Shown piece after piece: positions 1 through 9,843 of a stretch of 64,000 bases of DNA (the first letter of the stretch is position 1; each line of letters opens with the position of its first letter). Origin of the DNA: Zea mays. Taxonomy: Eukaryota > Streptophyta > Magnoliopsida > Poales > Poaceae. The DNA lies in the NCBI RefSeq assembly GCF_902167145.1, contig NC_050100.1, positions 215,010,081 through 215,074,080 of the forward strand. The letters are read 5' to 3'. The notes beneath the pieces are model-generated. The model was not told the DNA's origin. It worked only from the letters and a program-made list of their open reading frames with translations, and searched no databases. Made by a program: the position numbers and the translations under genes.

Positions 1-937
1 GGACGCCCTTGGCTGATTAATTAGGAAAGCTAGTGGAGGACTACCTTACCCGAAAGGGGCAAGGGCAGTAGGGGAGTGGTCAGTGTAGGGAGACCCTCGG
101 GAGGATTTTGCTGCGATGGCGGTCCTGCAAGGGAATTCCTGCATTGGAGCTTCCTATAAACTGTAGCGGGTTTTCTGAAGCTAGTGGAACTTTGTAAAGG
201 CCTCGTAGTGCTACCCTGCCTCGCCTCCTCGGTAGAGGTGTATGGGAAGTCGCGATCCCTTGGCAGATGGGTAACATGACTTGTGGGTAAAGATGTGCAA
301 CCTCTGCAGAGTGTAAAACTAGTATACTAGCCGTGCTCACGGTCATGAGCAGCTCGGACCCTCACATGATTAAATTATGGAACTTAAACTCAATTTGTCA
401 TATGCATTGCATCGCAGGTGAGATTGTTATTTTTGTTCTACTACTTAATTGGGTTGGTATTTACTTATACTTAGTAATTGCTAATAAAATTTTGACCAAC
501 TTTAAAAGCAATGCTCAGCTCTAACCATCCTCTTTGGTAAGCCTTACACTTCACGTGAGCTCCCACCTTTGGCGAGTTCATGCACATTATTCCCCACAAC
601 TTGTTGAGCGATGAACGTATGTGAGCTCACTCTTGCTGTCTCACACCCCCCCACAGGTCAAGAGCAGGTACCACAGGATGAGGCGCGTGGAGGATGCTGT
701 GACGAGTTCGTGAGAGGTCTAGGCCGTCGTCTCCCAGTCAACTTTGGGTTGCTGGACCGTTGTCTCCTTATAATGTAATTATTTATTTAATTATTTTGTA
801 TAGAACTCCTATTATATAGTAAAGATGTGACATTCGATCCTGTGCCATGATTCATCATATGTGTGAGACTTGGTCCCAGCACACCTGGTGATTATGTTTA
901 CGCCCGGGCTTTGGACCCCTAAAACCCGGGTGTTACA
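1..937. repeat. LTR end of an LTR retrotransposon (partial, cut by window edge)
   Basis: The stretch has no credible gene and stops abruptly at TGTTACA (931-937), a typical LTR terminus. The sequence then changes to the AT-rich interior of another element. The end is near-palindromic (TGTTACA read as TGTAACA on the other strand), so orientation cannot be fixed. CCTTG at 938-942 would be the target duplication, but its partner lies outside the window. A Gypsy-type LTR is likely from its general look; the family was not identified. Confidence 0.55.
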
Positions 938-3236
938 CCTTGAGTACCCACACAATCCTTATTGTGGCCTTTCTCTTTGTGTAGGCACCCACATATACTT
1001 GACAACCATCTTACATGGTTTCAAGTCAAAATTTAATCACATAGATAAAAACTAGAGTTAAGAATAGGAGCCTTTTTTTCCTTTTATTAATACATCATTG
1101 TGTTGCCTTCTTGATGATAAACCTACCTTGACTTTGGGTGCACCTAGCTTATCAAGGTTAGTCGCACAAGCATTCATATCATAAAGACAAGTTATGCATG
1201 GAATTTACAACTTAGTGATCCAATTCAATGTGAAGCATATGGATATCGATTGAAGTAGATTTCTAAGATATCAAAATATCGGTTTCCAAAATTTAGAGAG
1301 TATGGATCACTAATTGTAACTTTTACGGTTTAAAAATCATATCCATGTTAGTGCATATGTATGTGATGAATATCAACAAAAATATTCTTATACACTTTTA
1401 GAATTAACGATAAGGGAATTTTAAACTGCATCAAGAGTAGCTATTTAGAAAACAAAGATTACAATCCATATGAATGAGATACAAATTTACCATTTTGGAT
1501 TGTCTTAGTATAGCTTACTCAAGTGAAACTTATTCTCTATGACACAAGATATATAATGTTCTCCCACTAGATATGTGCATCAAGTATTTGAATGACTTGC
1601 CACATGCACTTTCAATTCAGTTAAGAGTCTCATGAGGAGTATATTACATATCATGGTCAAGGCATGACACATTTGCAATGAATTAACTTATGCCTAAGAA
1701 TACTTACCGCCATATAGAATGTACCATTTGTTATACCAATTTGACAGATCTTACTATCTGTGGTGGTGTCACCTTAGTATTCTTCTTTTCATCATTTGTG
1801 GAGACTTCCTTCTTTGTTATCTCTTTTCCTTTTAAAACTAGTCGATAAAACACTTTGAAAAGAGGTATTAGTAGTACACGGAAGTATTTAATGAATGATG
1901 ATATCTATATATGAATGACAAACAAATCATCATTTATGAGGCGTAAAGGCATAAATTAAATTCCTTTTAAGTTAATGCACATGGAGTAGTGAATTCACAA
2001 TATGCACTAATTTACAAATTTAAGCTAAAAGGAATTTAACCTTCATATTGACATTCCTTTCCATAGAATATATTATTACCAATTGAAAGAATGCCACTTG
2101 GAAGGAATTACTATTGAACAACTACCAATTGAAGCAATTTGTTCCATACCTTTGCCTTGAGCATTCCTAATCTTTCTTTTAGGTGAAGATTAACCTTTAA
2201 AACTTGTGATTTTACCAATTGAAAGAGCACAATCTCTACTTATGAATTTCCATGAAATATCTTAAAAGAGATTGTATTAGTAACACAAGCAATAGTTTCC
2301 TATTTAGCAACCTCTAGTATATGAATGACAAGAAGGTTACTAAAACAAGGAAACCTCATGATATGAACTAAATTACCCTTACAAGCATCATGCATAACAT
2401 CAATTGTAAAAAAGATGAAAGTAGCATGATTATTTAATTAAGTTTACATGGCAAGTTTAATTCATAGCATGGTGAGTGATTAATGGAGAAGACTCAAAAC
2501 CAATTTAAACAAGAATGAATACATCACATAGTATTGGTTCGATCTTCTTTGAATGTTGAATGACACACTCCATTTGGGAAACACATTCTCATGTTGTCAG
2601 ACTACATAAACACTTAGATAGAAACATTAGTCTCACAACTCTAGTCATATAGAGAATTACCCATTTGGTAAGTGCTATAAGAATTTGAATTTCTTACTTA
2701 GCACTCTATTCATTTAAGAACATGGGATAATACTCTTTATGTCTAGGTCATGGCAATAATATGATGATTAACTTGAAATATGCCACAAGATACATACAAT
2801 CAATTTAAAGCATGTAGATTGTCACAATATAAAAATATGAACTTGCAATCTACCATATAATTAGATCCTTTTCAAAGCAAGGTAAAATCTTTTAAGTTCA
2901 TTCTCAAGTGCTTCATTTTTCCTATGTGGCTACAAAAGACACAAAGGAATAAACATATTAAAAGCAATGTGCACTTAAGAATTAATTGTTACCATCCTTT
3001 GGATATCACTTGGTTGTAGGCCTTTTGCTTGATTCCCACAAAGGTTAATCCTTATTCCCTACAACACAAGTTCTTGCTAGAGATGAATATGAAGTTAGTG
3101 ATATAACAACTCAATTCATCTTTGAGTCAATCTTAAAGGATAGACAATGTAAGATTTATAGCTTGAGATAATAATTGAGTTGAACCGCTCAAGCACCCCA
3201 AAGCTTCATATCATCTCTGGGTACCTGCAAAACTTA
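938..3236 (-). other. AT-rich non-coding interior of the left Sirevirus derivative
   Basis: No frame above about 60 codons resembles a protein here. The motif ACCAATTG recurs around 2078, 2124 and 2214, and no purine-rich Sirevirus tract (AAAAAGGGGGAGA) is visible on the minus strand. It occupies the place where pol and the 3' non-coding region would be expected. Confidence 0.5.
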
Positions 3237-4778
3237 TTAAGTACATTTTGGTACCCATCTCATGATAGGTCCATCAAGGTTAGCCAATAAGGACTTAGGC
3301 ACCCAAATAGCCTTGGTCCTAGAATGTGGTGAACTCATCACCTTTCTAGCACAAGAGTCAAATTTGGGTCTCCTAAGCATATTTGAATGTATTGACAAGT
3401 TAGGCTTAGGAGTTTTACCCTTTGGACAAACCTTGAATAGATGACCTTTTTCACGGCAATTGTAGCAAATGCGATGCTTGTCCTTGCAATGCATTTGCCT
3501 TTTGCTTTCATCCTTTTTGATGGTCATCTTTCTTGATCGTACAAGGTCTTGATTCTTCATGTGGGGGCATGAATCAATTTCATGGCCCTTCTCCTTGCAT
3601 CCATAGCACCTCCTATCGCTTCTCTTTGATCTTTCTTTGTTGAAGCACATAGGTACATTGTTAGAGCAAATCATATGAGCATTAATTTTCTCACCATGAA
3701 TTTTGTTCATGCCCTTCTTGGAAAGCTTGGTATTCTTTTGAAGGGGTTTTGTGCATGCTACGGTTGTCCCCTTCTCAAGCTTTTTCACCATTTTATCACG
3801 GTTATCTTGAGAAGGTTGAGCATGACACTTTCCCTTCAAACGAGTTAAGCTCCTTCTTAGCATTCCAACTTCTTCCTTGAGCTCTTTATTTTCTTGTGTG
3901 ATAGAAATATCACTAATTCCTGAAATTTCTAGCTCAATGAAAGATTGGCTTTCTTGAGAGCAACATTTGTTAGCACATGATAATATAGTTTCTACTTGAG
4001 TACATGTGCATATGTGAGGTTGGTATGATTTCAAATTAGTTAACACAACCTCATGAGCCATTTCTAACATGATATGTGAATCCATCAATTTATTATGAGA
4101 GCACACAAGCAAATCGTGTTTTTCTTGTAAAGCTAGATTTTCAATATTTAGCTTTTCTATTGTGTTCTTGAGCATATCATTTTTACTTTCTAATTGAGCA
4201 ATATATGATGAATGATTAACAACTTTAATTTGCTCAATTGAAATGTCTTCATACCTTTGGACCAAATCATCATGAGAGCACTTTAGCTTCTCATGCTCTT
4301 TGGTCAACTTTTCTAAATCTTCAATTTTTCTGATGAGGAAATCTTCTTGCTTATGAAGCATTTCTTTTTGTTCTTCTGCTCTTTTCATGAGTTTGAGCAG
4401 GCTCATCCGATTTTTCTTGCTTAGTTGAGCGAAGAATTGTTGGAGAGCACCCTCATCTTCACTATCACTTTTAGGCTCCTCCTCATCCTCACTTTCGCTT
4501 TCACTATCACTCCCATTAGCGACAAAGCACATATGAGAAGTGGATTTGAAAGACGAACCTTGTGAAGAGGTGGATTCGTCGTTTGGTCTCCATCGATCAT
4601 TTTCTTCTTCAATTTTGTTCTTCGCCTCATCTTCCTTTATTTTGAGAAACATCCTTTCAGTGATTCTCATGGCAAGATCTATTGCCCTAGGATCAACATC
4701 TGCAACAAAAGATGAAGTCGAGGCAACCTCAACTTTTTCAAGCTTAGAAACACTTTCATTTCTTAGTCCCCCTGACAT
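3237..4778 (-). CDS. gag: Rearranged Sirevirus gag (coiled coil plus two CCHC zinc knuckles)
   Basis: Intact 513-codon frame starting at an ATG 41 bases inside the primer site. After a short start (MSGGLRN) it has an acidic Ser/Glu patch around residues 90-110 following MCFVANG, and a long Leu/Glu/Lys coiled coil to about 330. Near the C-terminus are two CX2CX4HX4C knuckles (CYGCKEKGHEIDSC, CYNCREKGHLFKVC) and the WVPK repeat that ends Sirevirus Gag. The N-terminal UBN2-type gag domain (TFDGEDYARW in the plus-strand elements of this window) is missing, so it is probably an internal-deletion product. It would be a structural RNA-binding protein of a virus-like particle if expressed. No premature stop is seen. 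Confidence 0.7.
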   Translation of the reverse strand: MSGGLRNESVSKLEKVEVASTSSFVADVDPRAIDLAMRITERMFLKIKEDEAKNKIEEENDRWRPNDESTSSQGSSFKSTSHMCFVANGSDSESESEDEEEPKSDSEDEGALQQFFAQLSKKNRMSLLKLMKRAEEQKEMLHKQEDFLIRKIEDLEKLTKEHEKLKCSHDDLVQRYEDISIEQIKVVNHSSYIAQLESKNDMLKNTIEKLNIENLALQEKHDLLVCSHNKLMDSHIMLEMAHEVVLTNLKSYQPHICTCTQVETILSCANKCCSQESQSFIELEISGISDISITQENKELKEEVGMLRRSLTRLKGKCHAQPSQDNRDKMVKKLEKGTTVACTKPLQKNTKLSKKGMNKIHGEKINAHMICSNNVPMCFNKERSKRSDRRCYGCKEKGHEIDSCPHMKNQDLVRSRKMTIKKDESKRQMHCKDKHRICYNCREKGHLFKVCPKGKTPKPNLSIHSNMLRRPKFDSCARKVMSSPHSRTKAIWVPKSLLANLDGPIMRWVPKCT

Positions 4779-4818
4779 GATCTTTTTCTCACGCGGTTAA
4801 GCGTTAGAACGAGGATTA

Positions 4819-4831
4819 GGCTCTGATACCA
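4819..4831 (-). other. Primer binding site (initiator tRNA-Met type)
   Basis: The minus strand reads TGGTATCAGAGCC two bases downstream of the LTR end. This is complementary to the 3' end of initiator tRNA-Met, as in other Copia elements, and it fixes the element's orientation. Confidence 0.85.
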
Positions 4832-4833
4832 AT

Positions 4834-6874
4834 TGAAAGTTGCCTAGAGGGGGTAAATAGGCAATTTAAAACTTTTTCAACAAAAACTAAAAGCAAACTG
4901 GGTAAAACTGAATTGATCTTGAAATTCACCCAGTTAACTTTGGAAATGAGATGTTCTAAATGATCCACAGGGTTCAAAATAGTAGATCTGAGAAGGGCAC
5001 TTCTCAAAATCCACACACCAAAAAGATATAAACAATCTTTCACGGAATGGTGAGAGAACGAAGAACACAAACAAACACAGTGAGCAAGAACACAAGAGAC
5101 ACAAGATTTATCCTGAGGTTCGGTCACACCACCAAGGTGCCCTACTTCCTCGTTGAGGCGCCCACAAAGAGCCGGGTCTCTTTCAACCCTAATCCTCCCT
5201 TTGCCGACCACAAAGGCCAAGCCCACACAATAATCTTTGCTCAAACGAGCGGGTAATACAAACTTTCTTGTGGTCTTCCACAAGATTTGGAGACTCACAA
5301 GAGACACCTAGTCGTCTAGGAGCTAGAAACTCCAAGAGTAATGAATCCACAAAGAACTCGATGTAGTACCAAAGCTCGAATCAAGAAGAGCAAGAGGGAT
5401 TTAGAGATGAAGCATAAAAATCGCAGCTCTTCAATCTCACTCAAAGATTTCTCTCCAAAGATTTGAAATGGGAGAGGCAAGAGGTGTGTGAGAGAGAGTG
5501 GAAGGTGTTTCTCAGGTTAGAAATGGAGTCCAAGTCGTGCTCTACTGTGGGGAAGAGTGTGGGAGGTGTATATAAAGGTGCTCCTAAAAGCTGGTGGCCG
5601 TTGAGGAAATCTGACTGAAATTCGGTTGAACCGGTTTCAAATCCGGTTGAACCGGATTCCACCAGTCGGTTTTCGGTTCACTGGCGGACTCAGCCGGAGA
5701 CTGGACCGGACTCAAATTCGGTTCAACCGGTTTCAAATTCGGTTGAATCGGATTCAAAATTCGGTTCAACCGGTTTTCCAAAAATCTGCACATGACTTTT
5801 TCTGACAGGACTGACTGGCAGACTGGCAGTGACAGAAAGGAACAGTGCAGAAACCGGTTGAACCGGTTTTAGGTCCGGTTGAACCGGTTTTTGAACTGTT
5901 GCACAGATTTTGAGAAAACCGAAGTGAAACCAGGTAAAATGGAAGTTTTAGATCAAGGATTTTGAGCTTTAGTACCAGCACCAACCTTCTTTATGGATCC
6001 CCCTTGATAGTACGACGATTCCTATACTCAAGTCAAATAAAATATAATTAAGTAAACTCCTTGAGTAATTGGTGTCTCATGTGTGATTTCTCCATGGTGT
6101 TGCTTCATATGGGTCACAAACATCCTTGTCTCACCTTTTGAAGCAAACACAAAGCAAACCCTGTGACTTGTACCATTTCACCATATATGAGTTCAAATCA
6201 TGGCTTCAAGTCACCTTACTGATGCATCAACATGTTGTAACTCTTCATAGTTGATTAGTTCATCGACTTAGTGCAAGTACTCTCTTCTTCACCTTAGCCA
6301 TGGTACCTCGGTCTTCAAGCCGTCGCTTGGCCTTCACCTTCGCTTAGTTCCTCGAAGCTCTTTCCTTGCTATCTTCACCCTATCAAGCCATTCTTGAGTC
6401 ACATCATATTGAGCATCCATTGAGAGAATCATTTCTTCAATATTGTGAACCTTTCTTGAATGTCTTCTAGATATAACTATTAAGATCAATCAAGCTCTAG
6501 TTTGATTCTCATATAAGCATATATGGACTGATAGTAATATGGTCAAGCCAATTCACGATTCCTCATATCTTATTCACTTTGGCTTGACCAATCCTCTTAA
6601 TCACCTCAACCTCTATTATGATCATATTTATGCATAGTGATTTCTCAGGTCTTGTCCATATATTCAAACCAATATAGATACCATATTATATCCATTTGCA
6701 TTGTCTCACTGGTTATTTGACCTTGTGTTGAACCTTGTTCACTGATCATTATACACTATTCAAGTATGTTCATCATACTGAATTTCCTGTTCAACACTTA
6801 GCAAACTTGTTAGACCTTTAAATGTGTTGTTATCCAAATCACCAAAACTCACAAAAGGGATTAATGCACTTTCA
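4834..6874 (-). repeat. 5' LTR of the left Sirevirus derivative
   Basis: On the minus strand it begins TGAAAGTGCATTAATCCC at 6874 and ends CTAGGCAACTTTCA at 4834, giving a 2041-bp LTR with TG/CA ends. The 3' end matches the CTAGGCGACTATCA end of the other Sireviruses here. A cluster of CCGGTTGAACCGG-type palindromes lies at about 5620-5895, the position in the U3 region where Sireviruses carry palindromic repeats. Confidence 0.8.
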
Positions 6875-8267
6875 ACTACCCTAGCATGATCCTATAGGAG
6901 AAACAAAATATTGTCTATTTGGGAGAGCTTTTCATATATATAAAGCCACAAGGATAGAGGCCCATGAGCATGACCCAACTTAAGCATTGCATGGCTTGAC
7001 CTCCATTTTGCTCATACTGATTCACTCTAATGGATACACAACTACCCTAGCATGACCCGATTATTGGTGACTCGAGTGGCCTAAGATCTCATATATAACC
7101 TCTCATAGTCCCATCCCAACGCCTGAACCCTAGATCAAAATTTCACTTCCACATCATGTTGCCTTATGTTCCTCTTGTTTTCCTCTTCAAAGTCTCATCT
7201 CACATCCCCCAATACCTCATGCAACAACATCGTGGACAACATGCGGTGGCGGCTCTCCCTCAGCAAAGTAATGGGGTGGCAACTTCACGCCCTTAGGTCA
7301 CATGAGAAGGTGGCAACATGTTGATCTTGGCATGCCTTGGGCCTATGGGATGACATTCTCAAGTAAAACTTAACTTAGTGTCCTGCTTAAGGCCATGGGA
7401 TGCTATGACTGACCATGATTAATAATTGGGTGGTGCTTGTCATGATCTTAGGTGGACCTAGTAGAGAATCACATGCTCAAATAGAGCCTAAGCTTAAAGT
7501 ACTAAGAAAGAAGTAATTTGAAGCCTCTAATATGGTGCGATGGAACGAATATCTAAATGTTCATCAGTGCAAAAGCTCGGGCAGGCGCCCAAGGTCATCA
7601 GGCCTAGGTTTGTCATTAGGTGAGCCATACGTCTCATTGAGATTATGTTAGATGAAGCTTTATCGCTCGTTTGGCCATTTATATCTTCTCATTCCTCAAG
7701 TCAGCAATATGAGATGAGGTGCTATTTGATAATAAAGTGGCCTCAAACACCCAAGATTTTGAAACAAATAAAGCATTAGACTTGAGAACACAATTTGGTC
7801 TAGGGTCCTAATTACTCAATTTTTTTAGATAAAGGAACACAATTACAACATTCAGATATTACAGATTGTCAACCTCGTAGCTTACCAGTACACGTGAAAT
7901 AAAGAAAAATAAATCATTAAAGATAAAATACATAATTTAATTTCCATGTGTAGCCTTCGTAGATCTTCATAGCTACTATCTCCATGGACAAACATGTTTT
8001 GCAAATAACTCTCTTTGTCTCATATCAGACTGCAATATAGCCTAGAACCACAAATAGCACGTTCCTCTGAAAACAGATTGCATAAAAGATACATATTTTT
8101 TCTTTGTTAAGCTGAATATCATTCCGAGAGAGAGTATCATATAGCCTATGGCCATTCTAAACAGCTTAGAAGTTTATGCATGCAAAATTCAACCTCCCCG
8201 TAGAACCAAACTAGCTTACCTGCCTAGGGAAGTTTCTTGTGTGTACGTTGCACGTGCCAAGAGGGCA
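6875..8267. other. Anonymous intergenic DNA
   Basis: No supported gene. The phrase CAACTACCCTAGCATGA occurs at about 6874 and again near 7041, and part of the stretch (about 7731-8238) resembles DNA on the far side of the hAT element (12880-13097). It looks like old, degraded repetitive DNA. Confidence 0.5.
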
Positions 8268-8700
8268 AGTGAAGGTATAGATGGCCAGAAAGCCCACGGC
8301 CCGAAAGCCCGGCACGGAGCCCGTTAATTTGGCCCAGGACTGGCACGGCCCGGCACGAGTGGAAACGGGCCCGGGCCCAGCCCGGCATGAAGCGCGTGTC
8401 GTGCTCGGCAGCGGTTTCGGCCCGTTGGGCTGGCCCGGGCACGACACGACGGAATCGGGCTTTGAAACCGGCCCTTCTACGGCGTGAGCAGAAGCTAGCC
8501 CATAAGCCAGCCGCCAGCCCCTAATCCCTATCGCCCGAAACGGAAAACCCTAGCGTCCATTCACTTTCACTCGTGCGGCGGCTTTCCAGCTCTCCTCTCC
8601 TCCTCCCCTCTCCAGTCTCCTCTCGCGAACTGGCGGCGCACCGGCCCTCCGTCTTCGGTCGCTCCAAGGTCCAAGCCTCCACCGCACCGGTGCGGCGGCG

Positions 8701-8778
8701 CTCCACCGACCACCGCTCGTCTGGTGCTCCACCGACCACCGCTCGTCTGGTGCTCCACCGACCACCGCTCGTCTGGTG
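8701..8778 (+). repeat. Three tandem 26-bp units in the hAT leader
   Basis: Three identical 26-bp units begin at 8701, 8727 and 8753 with CTCCACCGACCACCGCTCGT. They lie in the GC-rich leader before a possible donor site (CCCAGGTAACATG, about 8888). Confidence 0.9.
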
Positions 8779-9127
8779 CTCCGTGCTCCACCTCTCGTCT
8801 TCGGTCTTCTGGAGTTCTGGTGCTCATTCTCCGGCTAATCCTATCCTCCCCGTCTCTACATCGACCTGGATCTGAGTATCTGACCGGCCCAGGTAACATG
8901 TCATAAACCCTAAGTCCCTAACCCTAACTAACTGAGGTGAGATGTCTGGATCTAGCTCTTCATGGACCATATGCTCCTGATCTGGGTATTTATTTCTTGG
9001 AACATGCTTGTTGTTATTTGATTATTGCGTCCGGTACCTCCTGTCATTGCTTAATGTGGTTGTGCCTGATCTGCTCTGCTCTTCTCTGTGATGAACTCAT
9101 GGTCATGACCTTGCTGTATTTTGGTAG

Positions 9128-9843
9128 GTCGTGAGGGATCGGTGCGCGCCACCTTGGCGGCGACGGAACCGGTGCTCCGACCCTACTGCTTACGCCATTA
9201 ACGAGTCGCGTCAAGCACAGAGGTGAGATGTCTGGACTCTGGATGATGGTTGTTGTCATTACTGCTTATGCCATTAACTCATGATCTGTTCTTCTCTTTA
9301 ATGAACTCATGACCTTGCTTGGTATTTGATTATTGTATCTAGTACCTCCTGTCGTTACAAAATTTGAGTGTGCCTGATATGTTCTTCTCTGTGATGGACT
9401 CATGACCTAGCTGTCGTTAATTAATTTGTTGGAACATGCTTGTTGCTATTTGAGTATTGTATCTAGTACCTCCTGTCATTACATAATGTGAGTGTGTCTG
9501 ATCTGTTCTTCTCTGTGATGGACCTTGCTGCTATTTGGTAGGTCGTGAGGGAACGGTGCGCACCACCATCTTGACGGGCGACGGAACCGGTGCTCCGACC
9601 CTACTGCTTACGCCATTAACGAGCCGCGTCAAGCTCAGAGGTGAACTCATGACCTTGCTGTTATTTGGTTATTGTGTCTAGTACGCCATTACTTAATGTA
9701 AGTGTGCCTGATCTGTTATTCTCTGTGAGACTGTGATGAACTCATGACCTTGCTGTTATTTGATAGGTCGTGAGGGAACGGTGCGTGCCACCATCTTGAC
9801 GGGCGACGGAACCGGTGCTCCGACCTCTGCTTTCTAATTTGTG
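9128..9843 (+). repeat. Triplicated leader exon-like block upstream of the hAT transposase
   Basis: A block starting GTCGTGAGGGAACGGTGCG after a TTGGTAG/TTGATAG acceptor-like sequence occurs at 9128, 9542 and 9767. The first two end at an AGAG/GTGA donor-like site (9222 and 9640). The third runs on into the transposase start codon. The spacers share CTCATGACCTTGCTG phrases. This reads as duplication of an intron-exon unit in the 5' untranslated leader. Confidence 0.7.

Larger units (their letters stand above)
938..6874 (-). mobile_element. Sirevirus (Copia) derivative with gag only, 3' part interrupted
   Basis: On the minus strand the order is 5' LTR (6874-4834), a tRNA-Met-type primer site, a gag-like frame (4778-3237) and about 2.3 kb of AT-rich DNA with no pol frame. 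The gag end, with two CCHC knuckles and WVPK repeats, and the primer site are typical of the Sirevirus lineage. The 3' LTR is not visible because another LTR element occupies 1-937. Absence of any integrase or reverse transcriptase motif suggests a non-autonomous derivative, though pol could have been lost after insertion. Confidence 0.75.

Noticed and set aside
9841..9843. GTG start for the hAT transposase (and GTG before the Sirevirus gag starts at 27243 and 31622)
   Set aside because: An ATG follows immediately in each case and nuclear plant genes use ATG.
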